A stretch of 33,433 nucleotides of DNA from the NCBI GenBank assembly GCA_945890595.1, contig CAMDCQ010000003.1, positions 1-33,433 of the forward strand, read 5' to 3'. Position 1 is the stretch's first letter. Each line of letters opens with the position of its first letter. The notes under the pieces were generated by a model that saw only the letters and a program-made list of their open reading frames with translations, had not been told where the DNA came from and made no database searches. Positions 25,261 to 33,433 of the stretch are shown in pieces. Both the position numbers and the translations under genes were made by a program. This DNA is from Chitinophaga pinensis. Its GTDB lineage: Bacteria > Bacteroidota > Bacteroidia > NS11-12g > UBA9320.

Positions 25261-26130
25261 TTACTCCTTCAAAATATCTCCCACATTTGCTTTAATTCTT
25301 TGCGCAATGTCGTCAAGCGGCAAGTCATTATCATCTTGCCCAAAAGGGTCTTCTATTTCCTCCGCAAGTACCTCTATACTTACCAAAATGTAGAATATAA
25401 AAACTGCAATTAGAACCGTACCATAACCAAAAGAAGAAACAAACCCAATGGGAAGTGTGAAAACATAAATGAATATAAATTTCTTTAAAAACAGATTATA
25501 GGAGTACGGCATTGGGGTGTTTTTTATTCGTTCGCAAGCACCTGTTATGTTGGAGAAAGTATTCAAATTGGTGTCCATAGCCAAGTATTCTATATCGCTA
25601 ATTTCACCTTTGTTTTTCATAACACGCAGTCTATTATACATGAGTTGCGAGATATAACTGGGCTTATGAGATGCAGCATAAAAACCTTGATTTTCCTCGT
25701 CTGATAGTGCTATGGTAAGTTCTTCAGACTCATCTCGTAAGTGCCATTTTAGGGCAAATACATAGTTTGAAATCATCCGGTTAAAAAACGATATCGTATT
25801 TTTATCATTAGTGGTAGATGCTATCTTTATGGCTAGCGTACGCGTGTTGTTTACCAACTCTCCCCACCTTTTTCGTCCTTCCCACCAGCGGTCATACGCA
25901 GTGTTAGTTCTAAAAACAAGGAGCAGAGATAATACAAATCCAATGAGTGAATATACCGCAATGGCATCCTTAAATATATGCAAGTCCTTGAAGTAAGTGA
26001 GCTCCACGTGTGTTAATACAGCCGTCATACTGGCCAAAATCAACATCTCTGGTAATAAAATTCTTAATGTATCGCTTTTGGGTACTTTGAGTATCTGCGT
26101 AAACCAAATTTTAGGGTTGTACTTTATCAT
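25261..26130 (-). CDS. Bestrophin-like ion channel family protein
   Basis: 289 residues from MIKYNPKIWF; the track's extra 10 residues would overlap the divergent acs promoter region. The N-terminal amphipathic segment and first helices (LILASMTAVLTHVELTYF, YSLIGFVLSLLLVFRTNTAYDRWWEGRKRW) contain the RTNxAYDRWWEGR signature of bacterial bestrophins. A later paired hydrophobic segment (KFIFIYVFTLPIGFVSSFGYG, LIAVFIFYILVSIEVLAEEIEDPFG) ends with the EEIEDPFGxDxNDLP motif. Bacterial homologues form pentameric channels, cation-selective in the one studied structurally. The gene is divergent from acs with about 65 nt between starts. Confidence 0.93.
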   Translation of the reverse strand: MIKYNPKIWFTQILKVPKSDTLRILLPEMLILASMTAVLTHVELTYFKDLHIFKDAIAVYSLIGFVLSLLLVFRTNTAYDRWWEGRKRWGELVNNTRTLAIKIASTTNDKNTISFFNRMISNYVFALKWHLRDESEELTIALSDEENQGFYAASHKPSYISQLMYNRLRVMKNKGEISDIEYLAMDTNLNTFSNITGACERIKNTPMPYSYNLFLKKFIFIYVFTLPIGFVSSFGYGTVLIAVFIFYILVSIEVLAEEIEDPFGQDDNDLPLDDIAQRIKANVGDILKE

Positions 26131-26195
26131 TATTGGCCAAAAGTAAGAGATTAATGTCATTTGCCATTGTATCTATTTTTACGTTAATTCGCCGA

Positions 26196-28097
26196 ATGTC
26201 ACGTTACATAGCAAAAAACCTAAGCGACTATAATCAACTCTACGCTGAGAATCTTTCCAACCCTTCACAATTTTGGGAAGAATTTGCCGCACAAGAATTT
26301 ACATGGCACCGCAAATGGGATAATGTACTTGACTTTGATCTTACTAAGCCTAACGTAAAATGGTTTGAAGGCGCTAAACTTAATATTACCGAAAACTGTA
26401 TCGATCGGCACCTTGCCACAAAAGGTGATCAAACAGCAATCATATTTGAGCCTAACGATATTCACGAGCAATCACTGCACATTTCCTATAGCGAATTGGC
26501 TAAAAATGTAAATAAAACGGCCAATATGCTAAAGGCCAATGGCGCCAAAAAAGGAGATAGAATATGTTTATACATGCCCATGACTCCAGAACTAGCCTAT
26601 GCCGTTCTGGCTTGCGCCCGCATAGGTGCGGTTCATTCTGTGGTATTTGCAGGTTTTAGTGCTAAGAGTTTGAGCGATAGAATAATGGATGCTCAATGCT
26701 CCATCGTACTCACCGCAGATGGCGGTTATCGCGGTTCCAAAACAACTCCACTAAAGGAAATCATGGACGAAGCACTAGAAAGCTGTGATTGCGTAAAAAA
26801 GGTTATCGTACTAAATAGAACCCATACCAAAATACCCATGGAATACGGGCGAGATGTATGGTGGCAAGAAGAATTTGAAAAGGCGAGCGATGTTTGTGTA
26901 GCAGAAATAATGGATGCTGAAGACATGCTCTTCATACTTTACACCAGCGGGAGTACAGGCAAACCAAAGGGCATGGTGCATACCTGCGGCGGGTATATGG
27001 TGTATACCAACTATTCTTTTCGGAATGTTTTTCAATATCAAGAAGGAGAAATATACTGGTGTACTGCCGATATAGGTTGGATAACAGGACATAGCTATAT
27101 AGTATATGGACCACTGAGTGCAGGAGCAACAACTGTACTATTTGAAGGGGTGCCAAGTTACCCTGATATGGGTCGTTTTTGGCAGGTAGTTGCCAAACAT
27201 AAAGTCAATATTTTTTACACCGCACCTACAGCTATTCGTTCACTAGCCACCTGTGATATAAATTTGGTAAACCAGCATGACTTATCAAGCCTGAGCAAAC
27301 TAGGTACAGTAGGTGAACCCATTAATCTTGAGGCTTGGGAATGGTACGACGAACATATTGGCAAACAAAAATGTCCCATAGTTGATACCTGGTGGCAAAC
27401 CGAAACCGGAGGAATTATGATTAGTAGCCTAGCAGGAGTAACCAAAGACATACCTACTTTTGCTACGCTTCCTTTACCTGGCATACAGCCTTGTCTGATG
27501 GATGAAAATGGACTGGAATTACCCGAGGGAGAACAAGAAGGTCGACTTTGCATAAAATTTCCATGGCCGAGCATGGCACGTAGCATTTACGGAGACCACC
27601 AGCGCTATGCAGACACTTATTTTAGTACATTCCCCGGCAAGTATTTTACGGGAGACGGAGCAAAACGCGACCTTGAAGGCAACTATCGCATTACAGGCCG
27701 GGTAGATGATATAGTGATTGTAAGTGGGCATAACCTCGGGACTGCAGAAATAGAAAATATAATAAACGAACATCCTCAAGTTGCCGAAAGTGCTGTAGTT
27801 GGTTATCCGCATGATGTAAAGGGAAATAGTATTTACGCGTACGTCACACTTAAGAATGACGGCAGTTACCATAGTCAACTAGAAAGTGAGATTAAAGAGT
27901 TGGTTTCACGAACCTTAGGTCCTATTTCTAAGCCCGAAAAAATTCAATTTACGTCAGGTTTACCTAAAACCCGTAGTGGCAAAATAATGCGTAGAATCTT
28001 AAGAAAAGTAGCTGCCAACGAGCTAGAAAACTTAGGCGATATAAGTACTCTGCTCAATCCAGAGTGTGTAGAAGAAATAATTGCCGGAAGGAAATAG
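26196..28097 (+). CDS. acs: Acetyl-CoA synthetase (acetate-CoA ligase)
   Basis: 633 residues from MSRYIAKNL; the track start at 26133 extends into the intergenic region and adds a non-homologous hydrophobic stretch. Adenylate-forming enzyme motifs are present: the P-loop YTSGSTGKPKGMVHT, the Acs-type WCTADIGWITGHSYIVYGPL, the acetate-site WWQTETGG, GRVDDIVIVSGHNLGTAEIE (hinge) and the C-terminal catalytic Lys in LPKTRSGKIMRR, which is the site often silenced by acetylation. It converts acetate, ATP and CoA to acetyl-CoA. It is monocistronic, converges on threonine aldolase and is divergent from the bestrophin gene. Confidence 0.96.
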   Translation: MSRYIAKNLSDYNQLYAENLSNPSQFWEEFAAQEFTWHRKWDNVLDFDLTKPNVKWFEGAKLNITENCIDRHLATKGDQTAIIFEPNDIHEQSLHISYSELAKNVNKTANMLKANGAKKGDRICLYMPMTPELAYAVLACARIGAVHSVVFAGFSAKSLSDRIMDAQCSIVLTADGGYRGSKTTPLKEIMDEALESCDCVKKVIVLNRTHTKIPMEYGRDVWWQEEFEKASDVCVAEIMDAEDMLFILYTSGSTGKPKGMVHTCGGYMVYTNYSFRNVFQYQEGEIYWCTADIGWITGHSYIVYGPLSAGATTVLFEGVPSYPDMGRFWQVVAKHKVNIFYTAPTAIRSLATCDINLVNQHDLSSLSKLGTVGEPINLEAWEWYDEHIGKQKCPIVDTWWQTETGGIMISSLAGVTKDIPTFATLPLPGIQPCLMDENGLELPEGEQEGRLCIKFPWPSMARSIYGDHQRYADTYFSTFPGKYFTGDGAKRDLEGNYRITGRVDDIVIVSGHNLGTAEIENIINEHPQVAESAVVGYPHDVKGNSIYAYVTLKNDGSYHSQLESEIKELVSRTLGPISKPEKIQFTSGLPKTRSGKIMRRILRKVAANELENLGDISTLLNPECVEEIIAGRK

Positions 28098-28165
28098 GAT
28101 AACTGATTTAGGACGTAGGATATATCATCTGGGACTCCTGTCAGTTTTTGATAATGGCGGGCCTG

Positions 28166-28214
28166 GTATAGAAACGCCTCTTGGCAAGGCGAGGGTGTTC
28201 TTCAAATTCTATAC
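28166..28214. repeat. Nested inverted repeat between convergent acs and threonine aldolase genes
   Basis: Outer arms GTATAGAA (28166-28173) and TTCTATAC (28207-28214) enclose an inner CGCC/GGCG hairpin. The position between two convergent genes suggests a shared transcript-end structure, but no T tract follows in either direction. Confidence 0.45.
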
Positions 28215-28251
28215 TGATTTAATATAAATAGAGCCTTCAGGACTTCAGTTA

Positions 28252-29280
28252 CTACAACTGCCCAATCTCCCTAACCAAAGCCTCTACATTTTCACTAGCA
28301 GTTGCCCAACTGGTAATCAAGCGAATGGCTGAGTGGGTTTCATTTATCTTTCTCCAGTGATGAAACGTAAATTTTTGTGCTAAATGCTCAATCTGCGTAT
28401 TGCTTAAAATCGGAAAAATTTGATTGGTAATAGTATCTTCCCAAAATAGAATTCCCTTGTCTGAGAATGCTTGCTTCAATTTCATGGCTTGCTCATTAGC
28501 ATAACGAGCTAAGTCAAAGTACAAATCATCACGCAGCAATTCCTCAAATTGAATACCGAGTACTCGCCCTTTAGCTAACATAGCTCCACGCTGCTTTACA
28601 TGAAATGCAAAATCTTCTTGAAGTATGGGATTATTTATAACAATAGCCTCTCCCAATAATGCCCCATTTTTAGTACCTCCTAACCAAAAAACATCTGTAA
28701 GTCTGGCAACATCAGCCAGTGTCAAGTCGTTGTCTTTTGCGACAAGCGCATTACCTAGTCTTGCCCCATCCATAAACAAGTACAAATCGTTTTCCTTGCA
28801 AAAATTATAAACGTCTGTAAGCTCTTGTTTACTATAAATAGTGCCCATCTCGGTAGCATTCGAAATATATACCATACGCTGTTTTAGCACATGGGGTTTG
28901 TTCATGTGCGCATCTAAGACCTGCCGAATATGAGCTGGAGTTAGCTTGCCAAAGCTTGCTTCTATAGCATTTATTTTATGACCGGTAGCTTCTATTGCGC
29001 CTGTTTCATTGGTATAAATATGCCCAGTAGTTGCGGCTATTACACTCTCGTGAGGTTTCAAGCAGGCTGCTATTACAAGCATATTGGCTTGTGTTCCGCC
29101 GCTTACAAAATGAACTTTAGACGCTGGAGAATTCGCTTTTTCTGAGATTAGTGCAGCTGCTCTTTGGCAATATTCATCTACACCATAGCCGTCTTGTTGC
29201 ACCCTATTGGTACGGACAAGTGCTTCCAAAACACGAGGATGACATCCTTCAGAATAGTCATTTTTAAACGAGATAGTCAT
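28252..29280 (-). CDS. ltaE: Low-specificity threonine aldolase / beta-eliminating lyase family PLP enzyme
   Basis: 342 residues, fold-type I PLP enzyme. An N-terminal FKNDYSEGCHPRVLEAL is followed by GYGVDEYC, the phosphate-binding SGGTQANMLV, TTGHIYTNETGA (His stacking on PLP), the cofactor-binding Asp in LFMDGARLGNAL (Asp171) and the Schiff-base Lys204 in WLGGTKNGALLGE. These are the landmarks of threonine aldolases, which split threonine to glycine and acetaldehyde. Some bacterial members are beta-eliminating lyases instead, so the exact substrate is an inference. The J-domain gene lies upstream on the same strand with a 52-nt gap that holds a weak A/T-rich hairpin (29295-29313). Confidence 0.87.
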   Translation of the reverse strand: MTISFKNDYSEGCHPRVLEALVRTNRVQQDGYGVDEYCQRAAALISEKANSPASKVHFVSGGTQANMLVIAACLKPHESVIAATTGHIYTNETGAIEATGHKINAIEASFGKLTPAHIRQVLDAHMNKPHVLKQRMVYISNATEMGTIYSKQELTDVYNFCKENDLYLFMDGARLGNALVAKDNDLTLADVARLTDVFWLGGTKNGALLGEAIVINNPILQEDFAFHVKQRGAMLAKGRVLGIQFEELLRDDLYFDLARYANEQAMKLKQAFSDKGILFWEDTITNQIFPILSNTQIEHLAQKFTFHHWRKINETHSAIRLITSWATASENVEALVREIGQL

Positions 29281-29332
29281 GATACACTCAAAATTAACTT
29301 AAAAAATAAGTTATTCGTTGGCTAGCACAATT

Positions 29333-29782
29333 TTACTCCTGCTCTACCGTCCGTTTAGACTTACGATAGATGAACGAGTTAAAGATATTACGGCGAGCAA
29401 ATCGTTGCATTTTATCTGCATTTACCAACTTGGAAAACAGCGTTTTATTCACACCAAAATACTCGTACGTAGAGCCATCTGTAAAAGTAACCTCTAGTAA
29501 CATACTTTTGTGATGTAAGTCGTCAATACTCGCATTATTTATAGTCTCGTTATACTCATCCAATCCTTTGGCAATAGTTTCTGGAGCTATACTTATTAAA
29601 AAAGCATATCCATCTGTGAGTTGGCGACTCATTTCCTCTGCTTCTTCTTTCATGGTATCGTCAGCAGTGTGCTTATCGGGATGCCATTCTTTAACCAAAT
29701 TACGGTAGCTGGTTTTTAATTCCTTAAGATCTATTTCACCCTCTACTTGAAACAGTTTTTTGTATTGATTGATACGCTTCAT
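29333..29782 (-). CDS. J-domain protein with C-terminal KTSC domain
   Basis: 149 residues. The N-terminal half is a compact J domain with the HPD tripeptide in YRNLVKEWHPDKH (His35-Asp37), which stimulates DnaK-type ATPases. There is no Gly/Phe region or zinc fingers, so it is a class C J-protein. The C-terminal 60 residues (LEVTFTDGSTYEYFGVNKTLFSKLVNADK to FNSFIY) match the KTSC domain, whose function is unknown and which may bind nucleic acids (suggested for lysyl-tRNA synthetase fusions). A TAGGTTTG promoter box lies about 24 nt upstream of the start. It is transcribed in the same direction as fhs and ltaE. Confidence 0.85.
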   Translation of the reverse strand: MKRINQYKKLFQVEGEIDLKELKTSYRNLVKEWHPDKHTADDTMKEEAEEMSRQLTDGYAFLISIAPETIAKGLDEYNETINNASIDDLHHKSMLLEVTFTDGSTYEYFGVNKTLFSKLVNADKMQRFARRNIFNSFIYRKSKRTVEQE

Positions 29783-29805
29783 TTATGCTCTGCTAAAAAA
29801 CGGTG

Positions 29806-29813
29806 CAAACCTA
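29806..29813 (-). promoter_or_regulatory. Candidate -7 promoter box of the J-domain gene
   Basis: TAGGTTTG on the minus strand matches TAnnTTTG and lies 23 nt upstream of the ATG, followed by CACC. The -33 element is not obvious. Confidence 0.4.
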
Positions 29814-29849
29814 TCCAAATAAGTGGGAATAACTGTTTTCTATTTAACC

Positions 29850-31517
29850 CTAGCTTAATCCAGTAATGACACCATTGTTATCTATGTCCATTCCTTCGCT
29901 GGCAGGTATTGCAGGCAAGCCTGGCATACGCATCATGTTTCCTAAAATAGGAATAAGAAATCCAGCGCCAGCTGCTATTTCAAATTCACGCACGGTGATT
30001 CTAAAGCCAGAAGGACGGCCGGTTAACTTCTCATTATCCGAAAATGATTTTTGGGTTTTTGCCATACAAATCGGCAATTGATCTAATCCAAGCTTTGCTA
30101 TGGTTCTTAATCCTGCTTCTGCCTCCGTAGCGTAATCTACACCGTCAGCACCGTATATTTCCTTGGCAATAGTTTCTATTTTTTCTTTTACAGGACTTGA
30201 CCAGTCATAAAGCGGTTTGAAATTACTCTTGCCACTTTCTATTTCTGCTACAACAGCTCTAGCCAAATCAGCAGTTCCATTACCTCCTTCAGCCCATCCT
30301 TTACTTAATACTGCTTTCACACCTACACTCGCGCATTTCTCTATCAGCCAATCTATCTCTTCTTGACTATCGGTATAAAAGTTATTAATTGCCACAACAC
30401 GCTGCAAGCCAAATTTAGCCATGTTTTCAAGGTGTTTTTCTAAGTTAGCGAATCCTTTTTGCACGCGTTCTAAACTAGCTGTATTGTACTCGTCTGCAGG
30501 CGAGCCTCCGTGGTGTCTTAACGCTCTAATAGTAGCTACAATGACTACCGCTTTGGGTTTTAGCCCTGCATAACCACATTTAATATCCAAGAATTTTTCT
30601 GCACCTAAATCTGCACCAAATCCTGCTTCGGTTACCACATAATCAGATAAACTCATACCCATTTTGGTAGCAATTATGGTATTAGTTCCTTGCGCTATGT
30701 TAGCGAATGGACCACCGTGAATAATGGCAGGATTGTGCTCCAATGTTTGCACTAAATTTGGTTTTATAGCATCCTTAAGCAATAAGGTCATTGCATTTTG
30801 CGCATTTAAATCACGAGCATATATAGGCTTTCTGTCGAAAGTGTAACCAACGAAAATATTACCCAACTTCTCTTTCAAATCATCTATGCTTTTAGCCATG
30901 CATAAAATAGCCATAACCTCACTAGCTGCAGTTATATTAAAGCCATCTTGCCTAGGAATACCATTCCCAGTACCTCCTAAACCAATCGTGATATCGCGCA
31001 AGGCACGATCATTCATATCTATAACTCGTTTCCAAATTATGGTGCGTGGGTCAATTCCCAGATTTCGTGTTTTACTCTGAATATTATTATCTATAAGCGC
31101 ACTCAGTAGATTATTTGCTTTTTCAATAGCCCCAAAATCACCGGTAAAATGGAGATTGATGTCTTCCATCGGCACAACTTGAGAATAGCCACCACCCGCA
31201 GCGCCACCTTTAATCCCAAAAACAGGACCCAGAGACGGTTCACGCAAAACCACTACAGATTTTTTACCAATTTTATTTAAACCTTCATTAAGCCCAATAG
31301 AAACTGTTGTTTTCCCTTCACCCGCCGGAGTAGGCGTTAAGGCCGTTACAAGTATTAGATTGCTCTTAGCTACCTTATCCTCGTCAATAAGACTAAGCGG
31401 TAATTTGGCTTTATATTTACCGTATTGTTCTAAATCATCCGCATCTATATTTAACTTAGCAGCAATTGTATTTATGTGCTGCATTTCTACTTTTTGGGCA
31501 ATGTCTAAATCTGTCAT
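29850..31517 (-). CDS. fhs: Formate-tetrahydrofolate ligase
   Basis: 555 residues, the usual length. An N-terminal P-loop, TPTPAGEGKTTVSIGL, binds ATP. Downstream blocks include EPSLGPVFGIKGGAAGGGYSQV cut by VVPMEDINLHFTGD, GLGGTGNGIPRQDGFNITAASE, HGGPFANIAQGTNT, EAGFGADLGAEKFLDIKC and the C-terminal GFLIPILGNMMRMPGLPAIP. The enzyme forms 10-formyl-THF from formate, ATP and THF, feeding one-carbon metabolism. It is transcribed in the same direction as ltaE and kbl, which also belong to glycine and C1 metabolism, but each appears to have its own spacing and promoter. Confidence 0.97.
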   Translation of the reverse strand: MTDLDIAQKVEMQHINTIAAKLNIDADDLEQYGKYKAKLPLSLIDEDKVAKSNLILVTALTPTPAGEGKTTVSIGLNEGLNKIGKKSVVVLREPSLGPVFGIKGGAAGGGYSQVVPMEDINLHFTGDFGAIEKANNLLSALIDNNIQSKTRNLGIDPRTIIWKRVIDMNDRALRDITIGLGGTGNGIPRQDGFNITAASEVMAILCMAKSIDDLKEKLGNIFVGYTFDRKPIYARDLNAQNAMTLLLKDAIKPNLVQTLEHNPAIIHGGPFANIAQGTNTIIATKMGMSLSDYVVTEAGFGADLGAEKFLDIKCGYAGLKPKAVVIVATIRALRHHGGSPADEYNTASLERVQKGFANLEKHLENMAKFGLQRVVAINNFYTDSQEEIDWLIEKCASVGVKAVLSKGWAEGGNGTADLARAVVAEIESGKSNFKPLYDWSSPVKEKIETIAKEIYGADGVDYATEAEAGLRTIAKLGLDQLPICMAKTQKSFSDNEKLTGRPSGFRITVREFEIAAGAGFLIPILGNMMRMPGLPAIPASEGMDIDNNGVITGLS

Positions 31518-31689
31518 ACTGTTCTAATTCTGAACGAATATACCATTTGAAGGTATCCACACATCTTTAAACCTATTCTAAATGTCTAACTTTGACCACA
31601 GGTTAGCATCTCTTTTTATCTTTTAGGTGAGGTAAACGATGCTATAAGAACCCACTTTAATACCATTAACCCCTTGTACAAAAATACGA

Positions 31690-32298
31690 ATGAGCGATTT
31701 TACAAAAACCTATTTAGCCTTGGGAGATAGCTATACTAGCGGCACTTCCATTGCGTTCCCCGTAAATTTTCCCAATCAGCTTGCCGATAGCATCCACGCT
31801 CTTACAGGCAAAACTATGGCCGTTAAAATTGTGGCACAAAACGCATGGAGAACCGACGATTTACAAAGAGCAATAAAACGAAGTGATTTAGATGAAACCT
31901 ATGATCTTGTTTCGCTACTTATTGGAGTTAATAATCAATATCAAGGTTTACCATTAGCTGATTTTGAGAGAGACTTTAGGCGCCTTTTGGATACCGCTAT
32001 TACCTTTTCGGGAAATAACAAGAATCGTGTTTTTGTGCTGTCCATTCCAAATTATGGATACACTCCTTATGGTGCAGAAAAAAAGGAACAAATCACCGAA
32101 GAACTAGCCTTATTTAATGCACTTTCCGAATCTATATGTAACGAATCAGGCATTGATTATTTCGATGTTACTGAAATCTCGTTGGAAGCAGAAAACAATC
32201 CGGACTATAGAGCCGGTGACAACCTGCACCCTTCTGCTTTACAGTATACAGCGTGGGTATCCTCTATTATCGATCGGGTACTAGAGAAACTCAACTGA
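31690..32298 (+). CDS. SGNH/GDSL-type hydrolase
   Basis: 202 residues with no signal peptide, so predicted cytoplasmic. Block I is YLALGDSYTSGTS with the nucleophile Ser14. A Gly-containing middle block and the block III-like motif IGVNNQY follow, where Asn replaces the usual ND pair. Block V, DNLHPSALQY, supplies the Asp-His of the triad. The family includes esterases, lipases and acyl-thioesterases, so the substrate cannot be predicted. The gene is divergent from fhs across 172 nt and converges on kbl. A TATCTTTT box about 60 nt upstream, with TTTG before it, may be its promoter. Confidence 0.88.
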   Translation: MSDFTKTYLALGDSYTSGTSIAFPVNFPNQLADSIHALTGKTMAVKIVAQNAWRTDDLQRAIKRSDLDETYDLVSLLIGVNNQYQGLPLADFERDFRRLLDTAITFSGNNKNRVFVLSIPNYGYTPYGAEKKEQITEELALFNALSESICNESGIDYFDVTEISLEAENNPDYRAGDNLHPSALQYTAWVSSIIDRVLEKLN

Positions 32299-32329
32299 TA
32301 CCCTTCGCAAATTGAGTCCAGTCAAGGTA

Positions 32330-33433
32330 TTACTTAATCACTCCCATTTCCTTGCCTACTTTGATAAATGCTGCTATAGCTTTATCTAAGTGATGTTGGT
32401 CATGGCCTGCTGACATTTGAACTCTGATTCTTGCCTTACCTTTAGGCACTACAGGAAAATAAAATCCAATTACATAAATACCCTCTTCCAACATGCGTGC
32501 AGCCATTTCTTGCGCGACCTTCGCATCGTAAAGCATTAAAGGAACAATGGGATGAACGCCGGGCGTGATATCAAAACCAGCAGCAGTCATTTGCTCACGG
32601 AAATAGGTGGTGTTATATTCTAATTTGTCGCGTAATTCTGTAGTTTCACTCAGCATGTCTAGCACTGCAATACTTGCTCCTACAATACTTGGAGCTAACG
32701 TGTTAGAGAATAAATAAGGACGACTACGTTGACGCAACATTTCGATTATCTCTTTTTTACCAGAGGTGAATCCACCGCTTGCGCCACCTAATGCTTTGCC
32801 TAATGTACCAGTGATGATTTCTATTTTACCCATCACACCGCAATGTTCGTGAGTGCCTCTTCCTGTTTTTCCTAAAAATCCCGAACTATGGCACTCATCT
32901 ATCATAACGCTTGCATTGTACTTTTCTGCTAGCGCTACAATTTTATCTAGCTGAGCAATAGTACCATCCATAGAAAAAGAACCGTCAGTAACGATTACTC
33001 TATTTCGTTGTGCTTGGGAATCTTGCAACTGCTTTTCCAAATCTGCCATGTCATTGTGCTCGTATCTATAACGTACAGCTTTACACAATCTCACCCCGTC
33101 TATGATACTAGCATGGTTAAGCGAATCTGAAATTATAGCGTCCTCGGCATCAAAAAGGGGCTCGAATAACCCTCCGTTGGCATCAAATGCAGCAGCATAG
33201 AGAATCGTGTCTTCCGTACCTAAGAATTCAGAAATTTTTTGCTCTAATTCTTTGTGAATGTCTTGTGTACCGCAAATAAAACGTACCGAACTCATACCGT
33301 AACCGTGAGTATCAATAGCGTCTTTTGCTGCTTGTATTACCTTGGGATGCGAACTTAACCCCAGGTAATTATTTGCGCAAAAATTAACCACCTCTCCTGC
33401 AGTATCCGTCTTAATATCGGCTCCTTGAGGCGT
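32330..33433 (-). CDS. kbl: Glycine C-acetyltransferase (2-amino-3-ketobutyrate CoA ligase), N-terminus beyond window
   Basis: 367 residues are visible; the frame stays open to the right edge of the window, with [15 protein letters not shown] upstream of the track's GTG start, so the start lies outside. Alpha-oxoamine synthase landmarks are [45 protein letters not shown], the PLP-stacking region [15 protein letters not shown] and the Schiff-base Lys in [15 protein letters not shown]. The N-terminal and [10 protein letters not shown] blocks match Kbl better than BioF or HemA. It cleaves 2-amino-3-ketobutyrate (from threonine dehydrogenase) with CoA to glycine and acetyl-CoA. Confidence 0.93.
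   Translation of the reverse strand, partial: TPQGADIKTDTAGEVVNFCANNYLGLSSHPKVIQAAKDAIDTHGYGMSSVRFICGTQDIHKELEQKISEFLGTEDTILYAAAFDANGGLFEPLFDAEDAIISDSLNHASIIDGVRLCKAVRYRYEHNDMADLEKQLQDSQAQRNRVIVTDGSFSMDGTIAQLDKIVALAEKYNASVMIDECHSSGFLGKTGRGTHEHCGVMGKIEIITGTLGKALGGASGGFTSGKKEIIEMLRQRSRPYLFSNTLAPSIVGASIAVLDMLSETTELRDKLEYNTTYFREQMTAAGFDITPGVHPIVPLMLYDAKVAQEMAARMLEEGIYVIGFYFPVVPKGKARIRVQMSAGHDQHHLDKAIAAFIKVGKEMGVIK

Noticed and set aside
29295-29313. TAACTTA/TAAGTTA hairpin between the J-domain gene and ltaE
   Set aside because: All A/T except one pair, and with no following T run beyond background; could be chance, so not listed as a terminator.
31538-31557. ATACC...GGTAT inverted repeat upstream of fhs
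   Set aside because: Only 5-bp arms in A/T-rich DNA; too weak to call an operator.

Overview
The window comes from a low-GC Bacteroidota genome, most likely a marine or aquatic Flavobacteriales-type lineage. Four things support this. There is a gliding-motility lipoprotein (GldH). Two secreted proteins end in type IX secretion (T9SS) sorting domains. Several genes are preceded by Bacteroidota promoter boxes (TAnnTTTG, sometimes with a TTTG about 19-20 nt upstream). The family repertoire also fits: DUF4139/MuiA with an embedded carboxypeptidase-regulatory domain, monomeric isocitrate dehydrogenase, menaquinone enzyme MenB, and an ECF sigma factor paired with a membrane-anchored beta-barrel protein. 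No phage, IS element or CRISPR array is visible.

Layout. 1-1.4 kb: the 3' end of rsgA, a DUF2452 protein and a glutathione-peroxidase lipoprotein. 1.4-5.5 kb: two minus-strand envelope genes, an M1 aminopeptidase with a T9SS tail and a DUF4139 protein. 5.6-7.5 kb: gldH and lpdA. 7.5-11.5 kb: a minus-strand group of a T9SS beta-helix/PKD protein, an ECF sigma factor and an inner-membrane/beta-barrel fusion protein. 11.6-13.8 kb: isocitrate dehydrogenase. 13.9-16.6 kb: a clear TPP riboswitch followed by a TonB-dependent receptor, which is therefore assigned to thiamine uptake. 16.7-19.4 kb: DUF2461, a tiny alanine-rich lipoprotein, tRNA-Pro(GGG), thioredoxin and menB.

19.8-21.6 kb holds the main accessory element, a three-gene HipB/HipS/HipT toxin-antitoxin module. 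It has two near-identical 24-bp imperfect palindromes upstream as probable operators. An exact 18-bp palindrome sits inside the 5' end of the kinase gene. 21.6-25.2 kb: a small membrane protein, a possible decayed 3' fragment of an alcohol dehydrogenase gene, an outer-membrane protein, a YqhD-like alcohol dehydrogenase and a CrtA-like (spheroidene monooxygenase family) protein. 25.2-28.1 kb: a bestrophin-like channel divergent from acetyl-CoA synthetase. 28.2-33.4 kb: threonine aldolase, a J-domain/KTSC protein, formate-tetrahydrofolate ligase, an SGNH hydrolase and glycine C-acetyltransferase (cut by the window end).

Functionally, much of the window is core metabolism: TCA/acetyl-CoA (icd, lpdA, acs), threonine-glycine-one-carbon (ltaE, kbl, fhs) and menaquinone (menB). 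This is interleaved with envelope and secretion functions. The most informative non-coding signals are the TPP riboswitch with a possible start-codon-masking hairpin, the HipBST operator pair, and promoter boxes so close to menB and gldH that leaderless transcripts are possible. All functional calls are from reading the sequence; no database search was run.
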